DNA of 16,311 bases. Source: an uncultured Clostridiaceae bacterium (GTDB lineage: Bacteria > Bacillota > Clostridia > Lachnospirales > Lachnospiraceae). Under the pieces are notes generated by a model that was not told where the DNA came from, made no database searches, and saw only the letters and a program-made list of their open reading frames with translations. Both the position numbers and the translations under genes were made by a program. Shown here piece by piece: positions 1 through 7,829 of this stretch. Location of the stretch: contig CAUCBQ010000031.1 in assembly GCA_958441075.1 (NCBI GenBank), positions 1 through 16,311 on the forward strand, in the 5' to 3' direction. Numbering within the stretch: the first letter of the stretch is position 1; each line of letters begins with the position of its first letter.

Positions 1-2875
1 ATACTGCCGCCAGAGTGCCTGTCCATGCCTTTAATGCTTCATCCATGGAAATATGTACATTTCCATACTCAAAAGCACCCTTATCTGTCACTTCACCGAT
101 TACAGTATATGGAATAGACAACTGTCCTACCCTGCCTTCTGCTACCTCGCAGACAATGTCGCCCCATCCGGCAGCAAAGAAATCTCTTGGATCTACATTG
201 TGTTCAATCTTTACTCCAAGCTTATTTCCAAAGGCCATCTTGCTTACTGCCTCAGCAGCGCCGTGACCCTCTACCGCATAGGCAGACAGAATCTTTCCGG
301 TCTTAATGTCTTCAAAAATCTTATTATATCCATCCATGATCTGAGCATAATCCGGCAGATCATAGCTGTCTCTTGGAGCCTTAAATACAACGATCCGGCT
401 TCCGGCCTTTTTTAATTCCGGGGTAATGATATTTTTACTGCTGTTTACATCTACTGCAAAGGATACCAGTGTAGGCGGAACATTGATTTCACCTGCTTCA
501 TCATCAAAGGTTCCGGACATACTGTCCTTACCGCCGATTGAAGGAAGGCCAAAGCCCATCTGCGCGCTGTATGCACCAAGGAGGGCCGCAAAGGGCTGGC
601 TCCATCTGGAAGGATCTTCGCTCATCCGGCGGAAGTATTCCTGGAAGGTAAAGCGGATCTTTCTGTAATCGCCGCCTGCCGCTACAATCTTTGCGACAGA
701 AGAAACAACTGCATATACGGCTCCGTGGTAAGGGCTCCAGCTGGACAGATAGGGGTCAAAGCCATAGCTCATCATAGTTACCGTATCTGTATGTCCCTTC
801 AGAACCGGAAGTTTGGCTACCATAGCCTGAGTTTCTGTCAGCTGATATTTTCCTCCGTAAGGCATAAATACAGATCCTGCACCGATGGAACCGTCAAACC
901 GCTCTACCAGTCCCTTCTGAGAGCATACATTCAGGCCTGAAAGCATGGTGAGCCACTGGTTCTTTACATCTCCAACCTCTTTGCGCTCAAAGAGATTTCC
1001 CTCACGGTGAGGAACCTCCAGAGTAACATCAGCTTCCTGATGAGCTCCATTGGTATCAAGAAACGCGCGGCTGATATCCACGATGGTCTTTCCACGCCAG
1101 TTCATCACAAGTCTGGGGCTTTCCGTCACTGTGGCTACGGTCACAGCCTCCAGATTTTCCTCTGCCGCATAAGCCAGAAACTGATCTACATCCTTGGGAT
1201 CTACCACTACTGCCATACGCTCCTGAGATTCAGAAATTGCGATCTCTGTGCCGTCCAGACCCGCATACTTCTTGGGAACACGGTCCAGATCGATCTGAAG
1301 GCCTGCAGCCAGCTCACCAATAGCAACAGATACGCCGCCTGCACCAAAATCATTGCATTTCTTTATAATGGAGCTGACCTCCGGACGGCGGAACATTCTC
1401 TGGATCTTCCGCTCTGTAGGAGCATTTCCCTTCTGTACCTCAGCACCGCATACTTCGATTGACTCTGTCGTATGAACCTTGGAGGAACCCGTTGCGCCGC
1501 CGATACCGTCGCGTCCGGTTCTTCCTCCTAAAAGGATAATAATATCACCTGGATCTGAATTTTCACGGATTACATATTTTCTGGGAGCGGCACCCATAAC
1601 AGCGCCGATTTCCATACGCTTTGCCACATAGCCCGGATGGTAAAGCTCTTTTACATAGCCGGTAGCAAGGCCGATCTGATTGCCGTAGGAGGAATATCCC
1701 TGAGCTGCACTGTTTACGATCTTTCTCTGAGGCAGTTTTCCTTTTAATGTTTCATTTAAGGGTCTGGTAGGATCAGCAGCTCCGGTTACACGCATAGCCT
1801 GATATACATAGGTACGTCCGGACAGCGGATCGCGGATGGCTCCGCCCAGACAGGTGGCAGCGCCGCCAAAAGGTTCGATCTCTGTAGGGTGGTTATGGGT
1901 TTCATTTTTAAAATTCACCAGCCACTCCTCGGTCACTCCGTCAATCTCAACGGGAACCACGATACTGCAGGCATTGATTTCGTCAGAAACCTCCATATCC
2001 TCCAGCTTTCCTTCACTCCTCAGCTTCTTCATAGCCATCAGCGCCAGATCCATCAGGCAGACATACTTGTCATCTCTGCCCTTATAAATCACCTCACGGT
2101 CAGCCAGATACTGTCTGTATGTATCTTCAATAGGCTTTTTATAATCACCCTCTGTAAAGGTTACATTTTTAAGCTCTGTGGAAAAGGTGGTATGGCGGCA
2201 ATGGTCAGACCAGTAGGTATCCAGTACACGGATCTCTGTCACCGTAGGATCTCTGTGTTCCTCTCCGGCATAATACTTCTGAATATGAAGAAAATCCTTA
2301 AAGGTCATAGCCAGATTCAGTGTATCGTAAAGAGCCTTCAGCTCTTCTTTTGATGCCTCTGAAAATCCCTCAAAGCTCTTAATATCCTCCGGTACTTCAA
2401 ACTCTGTCACCAGAGTCTTCGGCTTTTTCTCTTCTGCCTCACGGCTGTCTACCGGATTGATACAGAAATGGCGGATTGCATCCTCCTGAGCCTGGGTTAA
2501 GGGTGCAGTAATCACATAGGTAACAGCGGTGCGGATCACCGGCTCCTCATCTTCCTTTAACAGCTTCACGCACTGCTCGGCAGAATCAGCTCTCTGATCG
2601 AACTGTCCCGGAAGATACTCTACAGAAAACACAAGATCCCCCGGATTCTTCGGGAATTCTTCCTCGTATACTTCATCTACCGGAGGCTCGGAAAAAATAG
2701 TTACAAGAGCCTTCTTATAGGTTTCCTCCGACAGATTTTCAATATCATAGCGGATCAGGACCCGCACATTTTTTACACCTTTTATATCCAGATAGCTTTC
2801 CAGTTCTTCTCTCAGCTCACCAGCTTTTACCGCATAGTCGGGCTTCTTCTCTACGAAAATTCGTCTTACGCTCAT
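1..2875 (-). CDS. purL: Phosphoribosylformylglycinamidine synthase, long single-chain form (partial, C-terminus off the left edge)
   Basis: The enzyme makes FGAM from FGAR, glutamine and ATP in de novo purine synthesis in the cytosol. I read 958 codons without a stop from an ATG at 2875 beginning MSVRRIFVEKK; AGGAGG at 2883-2888 lies 7 bases upstream. Conserved synthetase motifs are visible: HNHPTEIEPFGGAATCLGG near residue 327, GGRTGRDGIGGATGSS near 453, and GGKDSMSG near 782. These are the ATP/Mg-binding signatures of the FGAM synthetase fold. The protein follows the Clostridium-type fused PurL of about 1,250 residues, so roughly 290 residues are missing. By family architecture these would hold the C-terminal glutaminase domain with its catalytic Cys. 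No frameshift was seen. The gene is divergent from the DUF1846 gene and has its own promoter. Confidence 0.96.
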   Translation of the reverse strand, partial: MSVRRIFVEKKPDYAVKAGELREELESYLDIKGVKNVRVLIRYDIENLSEETYKKALVTIFSEPPVDEVYEEEFPKNPGDLVFSVEYLPGQFDQRADSAEQCVKLLKEDEEPVIRTAVTYVITAPLTQAQEDAIRHFCINPVDSREAEEKKPKTLVTEFEVPEDIKSFEGFSEASKEELKALYDTLNLAMTFKDFLHIQKYYAGEEHRDPTVTEIRVLDTYWSDHCRHTTFSTELKNVTFTEGDYKKPIEDTYRQYLADREVIYKGRDDKYVCLMDLALMAMKKLRSEGKLEDMEVSDEINACSIVVPVEIDGVTEEWLVNFKNETHNHPTEIEPFGGAATCLGGAIRDPLSGRTYVYQAMRVTGAADPTRPLNETLKGKLPQRKIVNSAAQGYSSYGNQIGLATGYVKELYHPGYVAKRMEIGAVMGAAPRKYVIRENSDPGDIIILLGGRTGRDGIGGATGSSKVHTTESIEVCGAEVQKGNAPTERKIQRMFRRPEVSSIIKKCNDFGAGGVSVAIGELAAGLQIDLDRVPKKYAGLDGTEIAISESQERMAVVVDPKDVDQFLAYAAEENLEAVTVATVTESPRLVMNWRGKTIVDISRAFLDTNGAHQEADVTLEVPHREGNLFERKEVGDVKNQWLTMLSGLNVCSQKGLVERFDGSIGAGSVFMPYGGKYQLTETQAMVAKLPVLKGHTDTVTMMSYGFDPYLSSWSPYHGAVYAVVSSVAKIVAAGGDYRKIRFTFQEYFRRMSEDPSRWSQPFAALLGAYSAQMGFGLPSIGGKDSMSGTFDDEAGEINVPPTLVSFAVDVNSSKNIITPELKKAGSRIVVFKAPRDSYDLPDYAQIMDGYNKIFEDIKTGKILSAYAVEGHGAAEAVSKMAFGNKLGVKIEHNVDPRDFFAAGWGDIVCEVAEGRVGQLSIPYTVIGEVTDKGAFEYGNVHISMDEALKAWTGTLAAV

Positions 2876-2956
2876 TTAAAAACCTCCTGTGGTTAGCCAT
2901 ACCTGCACTCTGTAAAATCAGAATACAGGATCATACATTACCATTGATCTGCCTAC

Positions 2957-2986
2957 ATCATAACACAGGTGGCATAAATTAGTAAA
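2957..2986 (-). promoter_or_regulatory. Predicted promoter of purL
   Basis: On the minus strand, TTTACT (2981-2986) is followed after 18 bases by TATGAT (2957-2962). TG stands one base upstream of the -10, making an extended -10 element. The leader would be about 75 bases. I did not recognise a purine riboswitch or a convincing PurR box in the leader. Confidence 0.5.
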
Positions 2987-3124
2987 GTTAATATATTTAA
3001 TTACTGTTATTTTTTATACTTATAAATATTTCAGCCGTTGAACGGGATTTTCCAATTTCTTCTCCTATCACCAGGATACCGCAGGAAGCGTCAGGGCCAG
3101 CTCTTTCATTTTTAAAAACACACT

Positions 3125-3154
3125 CTGGCACACCGGCCCGAACTATGCTATACT
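3125..3154 (+). promoter_or_regulatory. Predicted promoter of the DUF1846 gene
   Basis: CTGGCA (3125-3130, 4 of 6 to the -35 consensus) and TATACT (3149-3154, 5 of 6) are 18 bases apart. A TGC immediately before the -10 gives an extended -10 element. Transcription would start near 3161, about 60 bases before the start codon. Confidence 0.6.
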
Positions 3155-3165
3155 AAGAAACAGTT

Positions 3166-3187
3166 GATCCGCTGTCTGCTGCGGATT
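3166..3187 (+). other. Leader hairpin upstream of the DUF1846 gene
   Basis: GATCCGC (3166-3172) pairs with GCGGATT (3181-3187) around an 8-base loop. This gives a 7-bp stem, including one G-U pair, placed just after the predicted transcription start. No U-tract follows, so it is not a terminator; it may protect the mRNA 5' end. Confidence 0.4.
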
Positions 3188-3219
3188 ATAAAGAATAAAA
3201 CATTGGGAGAACGAAAGAC

Positions 3220-4698
3220 ATGAAGATCGGATTTGACAATGATAAGTACCTTTCCATGCAGTCGGAACACATCAGAGAACGGATCGGCCAGTTTGGAGAT
3301 AAGCTTTATCTGGAATTTGGAGGAAAGCTGTTTGATGACTATCACGCCGCCAGGGTTCTTCCCGGCTTTGCTCCTGACAGCAAGCTTCGGATGCTCTTAC
3401 AGCTGGCTGACCAGGCTGAGATCGTCATTGTAATCAGCGCGTCTGATATAGAGAAAAATAAGGTACGTCAGGATCTGGGGATCACCTATGACGTGGATGT
3501 GCTGCGCCTGATTCAGGAATTTCAGGACAAGGGCCTCTATGTGGGCAGCGTTGTCATCACACAGTATCAGGGACAGACAAGTGCAGATGTCTTTAAAACC
3601 AAACTGGAGCACATGGGAATCCGCGTATACCGCCATTACTGCATCGAGGGCTATCCGAGCAATGTTCCGCTGATTGTCAGCGATCAGGGCTACGGAAAGA
3701 ATGACTATATCGAAACCAGCCGCCCTCTGGTAATCGTAACTGCTCCCGGTCCGGGAAGCGGCAAGATGGCCACCTGTCTGTCTCAGCTTTACCACGAAAA
3801 CAAACGGGGAGTAAAGGCCGGATATGCCAAATTTGAGACCTTCCCCATCTGGAACCTTCCATTAAAGCATCCGGTAAATCTGGCTTACGAGGCCGCTACA
3901 GCCGATTTAAATGACGTAAATATGATCGATCCCTTCCATCTGGAGGCTTATGGGAAAACCACAGTCAACTATAATCGTGATGTGGACATTTTCCCGGTAT
4001 TAAATGCAATCTTTGAGGGTATTTACGGAAGCAGTCCCTATAAATCTCCTACAGATATGGGCGTAAATATGGCCGGTTTCTGTATCTTTGACGACGAAGC
4101 CTGCCGGGAAGCCTCCAATCAGGAAATTATCCGGCGCTATTACCAGGCGTTAAACCGCCTTGCTAAAGAAGAGGGCAATTCCGAGGAGGTCTATAAGCTG
4201 AATCTTCTCATGAAGCAGGCTAAGATAAAGCCTGAGGACCGGAAGGTGGTAACTCCCTGTCTGGAGCGGGCCCAGACGCTGAACGCGCCTGCGGCAGCCA
4301 TTGAGCTGGAGGACGGAACCATTGTCACAGGCAAAACCAGCAGTCTTTTAGGTGCCTCTGCCGCCGTCCTGTTAAATGCCATTAAGGTACTGGGTGAAAT
4401 CCCCCATGACACCCACCTGATTGCGCCTTCTGCCATTGAACCCATACAGACCTTAAAGACCACTTATCTCGGCAGCAAAAATCCCCGTCTCCATACAGAC
4501 GAGGTACTCATCGCCCTGTCCATGAGCGCTGCTACAGATCCGGTAGCGAAAAAAGCCTTAAGCCAGCTTCCAAAGCTTCAGGGCTGTCAGGTACACACCT
4601 CTGTCATGCTCTCCAATGTGGATATCAAAACCTTTAAAAAGCTTGGAATTAATCTTACGTCTGAACCGGTGTACGAGCACAAAAAACTGTATCACTAG
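3220..4698 (+). CDS. DUF1846 domain-containing protein, function unknown
   Basis: The 492-residue product begins MKIGFDNDKYLSMQSEHI and matches my recollection of the DUF1846 family, widespread in Firmicutes and some Actinobacteria, in length and in conserved segments. Recognisable stretches are YLEFGGKLFDDYHAARVLPGF (residues about 29-49), the SASDIEKNK segment, and TAPGPGSGKMATCLSQLYH (about 170-190). The last resembles a glycine-rich nucleotide-binding loop, although the family has no agreed reaction. No signal peptide or membrane segment is visible, so the protein is probably cytosolic. The ATG at 3220 has GGGAGA at 3205-3210, 9 bases upstream. The gene is monocistronic: its own promoter lies upstream and a strong terminator follows 28 bases after the stop. 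Confidence 0.9.
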   Translation: MKIGFDNDKYLSMQSEHIRERIGQFGDKLYLEFGGKLFDDYHAARVLPGFAPDSKLRMLLQLADQAEIVIVISASDIEKNKVRQDLGITYDVDVLRLIQEFQDKGLYVGSVVITQYQGQTSADVFKTKLEHMGIRVYRHYCIEGYPSNVPLIVSDQGYGKNDYIETSRPLVIVTAPGPGSGKMATCLSQLYHENKRGVKAGYAKFETFPIWNLPLKHPVNLAYEAATADLNDVNMIDPFHLEAYGKTTVNYNRDVDIFPVLNAIFEGIYGSSPYKSPTDMGVNMAGFCIFDDEACREASNQEIIRRYYQALNRLAKEEGNSEEVYKLNLLMKQAKIKPEDRKVVTPCLERAQTLNAPAAAIELEDGTIVTGKTSSLLGASAAVLLNAIKVLGEIPHDTHLIAPSAIEPIQTLKTTYLGSKNPRLHTDEVLIALSMSAATDPVAKKALSQLPKLQGCQVHTSVMLSNVDIKTFKKLGINLTSEPVYEHKKLYH

Positions 4699-4726
4699 GA
4701 TAAACAACTATGTTCTGCAAATGAAC

Positions 4727-4773
4727 AAATGCCTGACAACAGGATTTTCTCTTTCCTGCTGTCAGGCATTTTT
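4727..4773. terminator. Bidirectional intrinsic terminator between convergent genes
   Basis: AAATGCCTGACA (4727-4738) pairs perfectly with TGTCAGGCATTT (4760-4771). After one mismatch the stem continues with CAGGA/TCCTG around a 9-base loop. An A-run on one side and a T-run (4769-4773) on the other let it work for both the DUF1846 gene and the opposing pfk-like gene. Confidence 0.9.
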
Positions 4774-4793
4774 ACCGGCTTATCTTATTTTTT

Positions 4794-5954
4794 CTACACA
4801 TCCGTATAATACAGATGTCTTGGAAGTCCGTCTGTCATGATAGGGGTAAGCTCCGCCTGAATCAGAGGACGGATGTAGTTGACAAACTCCTCTGTTACAT
4901 AATCGCCGGACGCATTGATCCACTCTCTGGGAACCTTCTTTTCCACATTCGCAATCTTATGTACATCATAAATGTCTGTAACACAGATATAGGGATCGTC
5001 TGACACTCTCTTTAAAATAATCATTTTGCCCGTTTCACCCTCAAAGGCTTCCTTTACAGCAGCTCCGCCTACCTGATATGCTTCTGTGATATCTACACGG
5101 GATACGATATGGGAAGCGCATCTCTGGAGAGAGTTGAATTCAATGGCTCTCGTCTTACAGCCCACCTCACGGTTGATCTTTTCTGCCAGGAAACGGGCGG
5201 TTCCCGTAAGCTGCTTATGACCGAAGGCGTCCACGAATTCGATTCCATCTGTCAGTTCACAGACATAACGTCCGTCTGCTGTCTTTACTCCCTCAGATAC
5301 AGCTACTACCACCGACTTCTTCTTTTTGTGAAGTTCAGCTACCTTGTGCATAAATTCATCCACATCAAAGGTAACCTCCGGAAGGAAAATCATATCCGGT
5401 CCTTCGCAGTCCTCACACTTTGCAAGGGCTGCTGCACCTGTCAGCCAGCCTGCATTGCGCCCCATGATTTCCAGAATCGTTACATTCTGCTGGTCATATA
5501 CAAGACCGTCGCGAATAACCTCTTTTGTAATAGAACCGATATACTTGGCAGTACTTCCATTTAAAAGAGAATAATCGGAAAGCTTCTTTATAGTGTCCAT
5601 AGAATCATTTCCGCCGATATAAAAGAAATACTCCACTTCCAGCTGATCCAGAATCTCAAAAATTTTGTCATAGATGGCTCTGTCCTCTGAAATCTCCGGA
5701 AGCTTAAAACGGCAGGAACCTAGATAAGCAGAGGGGGTGCGCTTTAACAGCTCAATATCCAGATCATTTTTAATATGCTCCGACAAATCTACATACCGCT
5801 CCTGCAAAAGCCCCTGAATCCCATGAAGCATACCGTAAACCTTTTTCGCCCCTCTGTCTCTGGCTGTCTTATAAACGCCAGCCAGACTGGAGTTGATCAC
5901 CGCAGTTGGTCCCCCGGACTGACCCACGATCACATTGCCTTTTACCTCATTCAT
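4794..5954 (-). CDS. 6-phosphofructokinase-like protein lacking the catalytic PKTIDND segment
   Basis: This 386-residue protein has the phosphofructokinase fold of the PPi-type/group III family: GQSGGPTAVINSS (11-23), TPSAYLGSCR (73-82), GGNDSMD (114-120) and MGRNAGW (164-170). It is closely similar to the complete paralogue at 14644-15882. At residues 132-134 (N-G-S) it lacks 26 residues present in the paralogue, including PKTIDND, whose Asp acts as catalytic base in known enzymes. The rest is in frame and well conserved, so it looks like a clean 78-bp deletion. Phosphotransfer by the usual mechanism should be impossible. The ATG at 5954 has AGGAGG (5963-5968) 8 bases upstream. A good promoter and a perfect cre site lie upstream. 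It could be a regulatory pseudoenzyme, a recent null allele, or an assembly artefact. Confidence 0.88.
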   Translation of the reverse strand: MNEVKGNVIVGQSGGPTAVINSSLAGVYKTARDRGAKKVYGMLHGIQGLLQERYVDLSEHIKNDLDIELLKRTPSAYLGSCRFKLPEISEDRAIYDKIFEILDQLEVEYFFYIGGNDSMDTIKKLSDYSLLNGSTAKYIGSITKEVIRDGLVYDQQNVTILEIMGRNAGWLTGAAALAKCEDCEGPDMIFLPEVTFDVDEFMHKVAELHKKKKSVVVAVSEGVKTADGRYVCELTDGIEFVDAFGHKQLTGTARFLAEKINREVGCKTRAIEFNSLQRCASHIVSRVDITEAYQVGGAAVKEAFEGETGKMIILKRVSDDPYICVTDIYDVHKIANVEKKVPREWINASGDYVTEEFVNYIRPLIQAELTPIMTDGLPRHLYYTDV

Positions 5955-6019
5955 AACTAATACCTCCTGAAGATTTTTCCGCGCCCCGAAACCAGCCGAA
6001 TCTCCGGCCCCCTCTTTCC

Positions 6020-6033
6020 TGTAAGCGCTTACA
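6020..6033. promoter_or_regulatory. Perfect CcpA operator (cre)
   Basis: TGTAAGCGCTTACA matches the cre consensus TGWAANCGNTNWCA at every position. It is the core of a 16-bp perfect palindrome at 6019-6034. It sits just downstream of the predicted -10 of the pfk-like gene, overlapping the start of the transcript. In known systems this placement usually means repression by CcpA with HPr-Ser-P or Crh-Ser-P. Confidence 0.85.
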
Positions 6034-6044
6034 GTTATATTACT

Positions 6045-6073
6045 ATTTTAATACCTGTATCTGCAATTTTCAA
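6045..6073 (-). promoter_or_regulatory. Predicted promoter of the pfk-like gene 4794-5954
   Basis: On the minus strand TTGAAA (6068-6073, 5 of 6) and TAAAAT (6045-6050, 5 of 6) are separated by 17 bases. Transcription would begin near 6038, immediately before the cre palindrome. Confidence 0.7.
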
Positions 6074-6154
6074 GATAAAATCTGGCATTTTTTTACAAAC
6101 ATATCGTCATTTTTTTAACAGTAAAAGGCTGTTTTTACCAACAGATTCCCATTA

Positions 6155-7639
6155 TTAATCTCCAAGGAAATAAACGGCCAGTATAGTTCCCCTGCTGTCA
6201 TAGAGAATCCAGTTTCCTCCCTCCTCTCCATCAGCTTCCGATCCACCCAGCTCCACAGGCCAGGAGGAGGCAAGAAGCAGAGAAACATGGCCGCCGAAGA
6301 CAGCGCCCTTTGCAATCCGGATCACTCCCTTATAAACGGGCTTCATAATCGTATCATCACTGTCCTGCCACAGCTTATAAACTCCCTTTTCATAATCATA
6401 ATCAATCCCTATATAGGGATTCCAGCCCGGATCGAATTCTGTTTCTCCCTTTTCATGAAGCACAAGGACGCGATCCTTCAGTTCCAGCAGCTTCGTCTCT
6501 CCGGTCAACTCATCTACGGTGATCTCTGCCTGCCCTCCTGCCTGCACGGCCCCCATCTGCTCCTGTGTAACCGTCACCGGACAGGAGATAACTCCCGGAA
6601 CCTCAAAATACGTTCCCCGATCCTGTGCCTCTGTCATATCAAAGGAAATACCCGTATCCCCGGAAACACTGTTTCCTGTAAGAGATGACCCTTTTTCCCT
6701 CCGCTGCTTTAACAGAACAGGCAGACAGGGAGCTTCCTCCATGCCGTCCGGGCCGCCATACCCTTCCTTTATCCGCCGATCAAAGGGAATCCCTTCCAGC
6801 TCCTGAATCAGCCGCACATTGGCCCGCTCCGCCTCTGTAAGCATATCATCCGTAAATGCTTCCGGCTCTATCCTGCCTCTGTACCAGACCTTTTGCCGGA
6901 AATACCGGTTCAGGCTTTCCGTCTTAAATTTTCTTCCGTGGTGTGCATAAATGGTGTTGCGCAAAAGAGAGAGATTTTCTGTTGGCAGATATGCAAGCTC
7001 TGTCCGGGTATAAAACCTCTCTGACAGCCCGATTTCTTCATAATTGTGTGCAGAATAATAGGTGCCTCCATATACGCCCGCACTGTCTATCTCAATCCTT
7101 GTACCTGCCTGCCCGTCTGTTATAAACGTAACAAGGGCCGGTTCCTCTGTCTCCTGTTCCAGTACCCCGTCTGCATACACGCGGCGATTGATAACCACCT
7201 CATAGGAACTCTTTCCCGGCTCCAGTACAAGCTCTGCCTCAGCCGAGGCATTCTCTCCGGCATCCGAAAAAAAGAGCTGAATCCTATGGGAAGCCATAAA
7301 ATCCTCTCCTTCGTCCGGATCAATATAAACACTGCAGGTGCTTCCAATGTCCCCTGCCAGATAAAAGGGTTCGGAAAGCAGGCTGCTCTCTGCCCCCAGA
7401 TCCTCCAGCACACGCACCTTTGAAGAAATGGATTTGGTTATCTCATCCAAAGGGGCTTCCTCCCTTCCTGCCTTATCCGATATCTCTGTCTGATTTGTTT
7501 TTTCCTGTTCCCCATCAGTATCCGCGCTGTCCTCCATTTCTGTTCCAACCTCTGCCTTCTGCTCTGCACAGCCTGTAAACAATCCGGTCAAAATCAGAGC
7601 TGCACCTGCCATTCCAGCCATAAAAACTGCCTTTTTCAT
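6155..7639 (-). CDS. Predicted lipoprotein with a YARHG domain
   Basis: The 494-residue product starts with a lipoprotein signal, MKKAVFMAGMAGAALILTGL followed by FTGC, so Cys24 is the likely lipidated residue and the protein should be anchored outside the membrane. Residues about 30-70 are acidic and low-complexity, like a linker. A YARHG-type domain lies at about 205-285, with the signature YAHHGRKF at 231-238 and the following W-Y and LT-x-E-x-x-N pattern. Such domains occur in extracytoplasmic proteins and have no settled function. The N-terminal (about 70-200) and C-terminal parts are not recognised. AGGAGG at 7648-7653 is 8 bases from the ATG at 7639; an in-frame GTG at 7648 overlaps that site and is not the start. 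The gene appears to be monocistronic. Confidence 0.85.
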   Translation of the reverse strand: MKKAVFMAGMAGAALILTGLFTGCAEQKAEVGTEMEDSADTDGEQEKTNQTEISDKAGREEAPLDEITKSISSKVRVLEDLGAESSLLSEPFYLAGDIGSTCSVYIDPDEGEDFMASHRIQLFFSDAGENASAEAELVLEPGKSSYEVVINRRVYADGVLEQETEEPALVTFITDGQAGTRIEIDSAGVYGGTYYSAHNYEEIGLSERFYTRTELAYLPTENLSLLRNTIYAHHGRKFKTESLNRYFRQKVWYRGRIEPEAFTDDMLTEAERANVRLIQELEGIPFDRRIKEGYGGPDGMEEAPCLPVLLKQRREKGSSLTGNSVSGDTGISFDMTEAQDRGTYFEVPGVISCPVTVTQEQMGAVQAGGQAEITVDELTGETKLLELKDRVLVLHEKGETEFDPGWNPYIGIDYDYEKGVYKLWQDSDDTIMKPVYKGVIRIAKGAVFGGHVSLLLASSWPVELGGSEADGEEGGNWILYDSRGTILAVYFLGD

Positions 7640-7676
7640 AAAATACACCTCCTTTTAATGCTGTAGCTTTAATTTT

Positions 7677-7682
7677 ATTATA
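7677..7682 (-). promoter_or_regulatory. Possible -10 element of the lipoprotein gene
   Basis: A perfect TATAAT lies on the minus strand 38 bases upstream of the ATG at 7639. I see no good -35 hexamer at 16-18 bases from it, so the promoter assignment is tentative. Confidence 0.4.
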
Positions 7683-7770
7683 CTCCCCTTTTTCAGAGCC
7701 TGTTTTACATTTTCCTTACAATCCATCCCACCCGAAAAGACTGCGTATCCATTCACTGCGGAAAGAGGAT

Positions 7771-7806
7771 AAAAAGCTCCATGCCGCAAACGCAGCACAG
7801 AGCTTT
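7771..7806 (-). terminator. Intrinsic terminator after the sigma-like / histidine phosphatase unit
   Basis: On the minus strand a 12-bp stem with two wobble pairs (arms 7795-7806 and 7773-7784) closes a 10-base loop. It is followed by TTTTT. It lies 24 bases beyond the stop of the histidine phosphatase gene. Confidence 0.75.
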
Positions 7807-7829
7807 CTTTTCTTAAATATAAAGCTTTT

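Larger units (their letters stand above)
2876..3219. other. Divergent intergenic region between purL and the DUF1846 gene (344 bases)
   Basis: The region holds the two outward-facing promoters listed separately, the ribosome binding sites of both genes, and an AT-rich core around 2975-3030. A short perfect palindrome, CCGTTGAACGG, lies at 3035-3045. Nothing in 3046-3120 resembles a gene or a known RNA element. Confidence 0.6.

Noticed and set aside
1007..2353. Plus-strand reading frames of up to 154 residues inside purL
   Set aside because: They lie opposite a conserved coding region, have no plausible start sites, and give no recognisable protein.
3035..3045. CCGTTGAACGG palindrome between purL and the DUF1846 gene as an operator
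   Set aside because: It is short, is not placed at either promoter, and matches no operator I know.
6118..6140. Hairpin AACAG/CTGTT after the lipoprotein gene as its terminator
   Set aside because: The stem is only 5 bp and on the minus strand it is followed by A residues rather than T residues.
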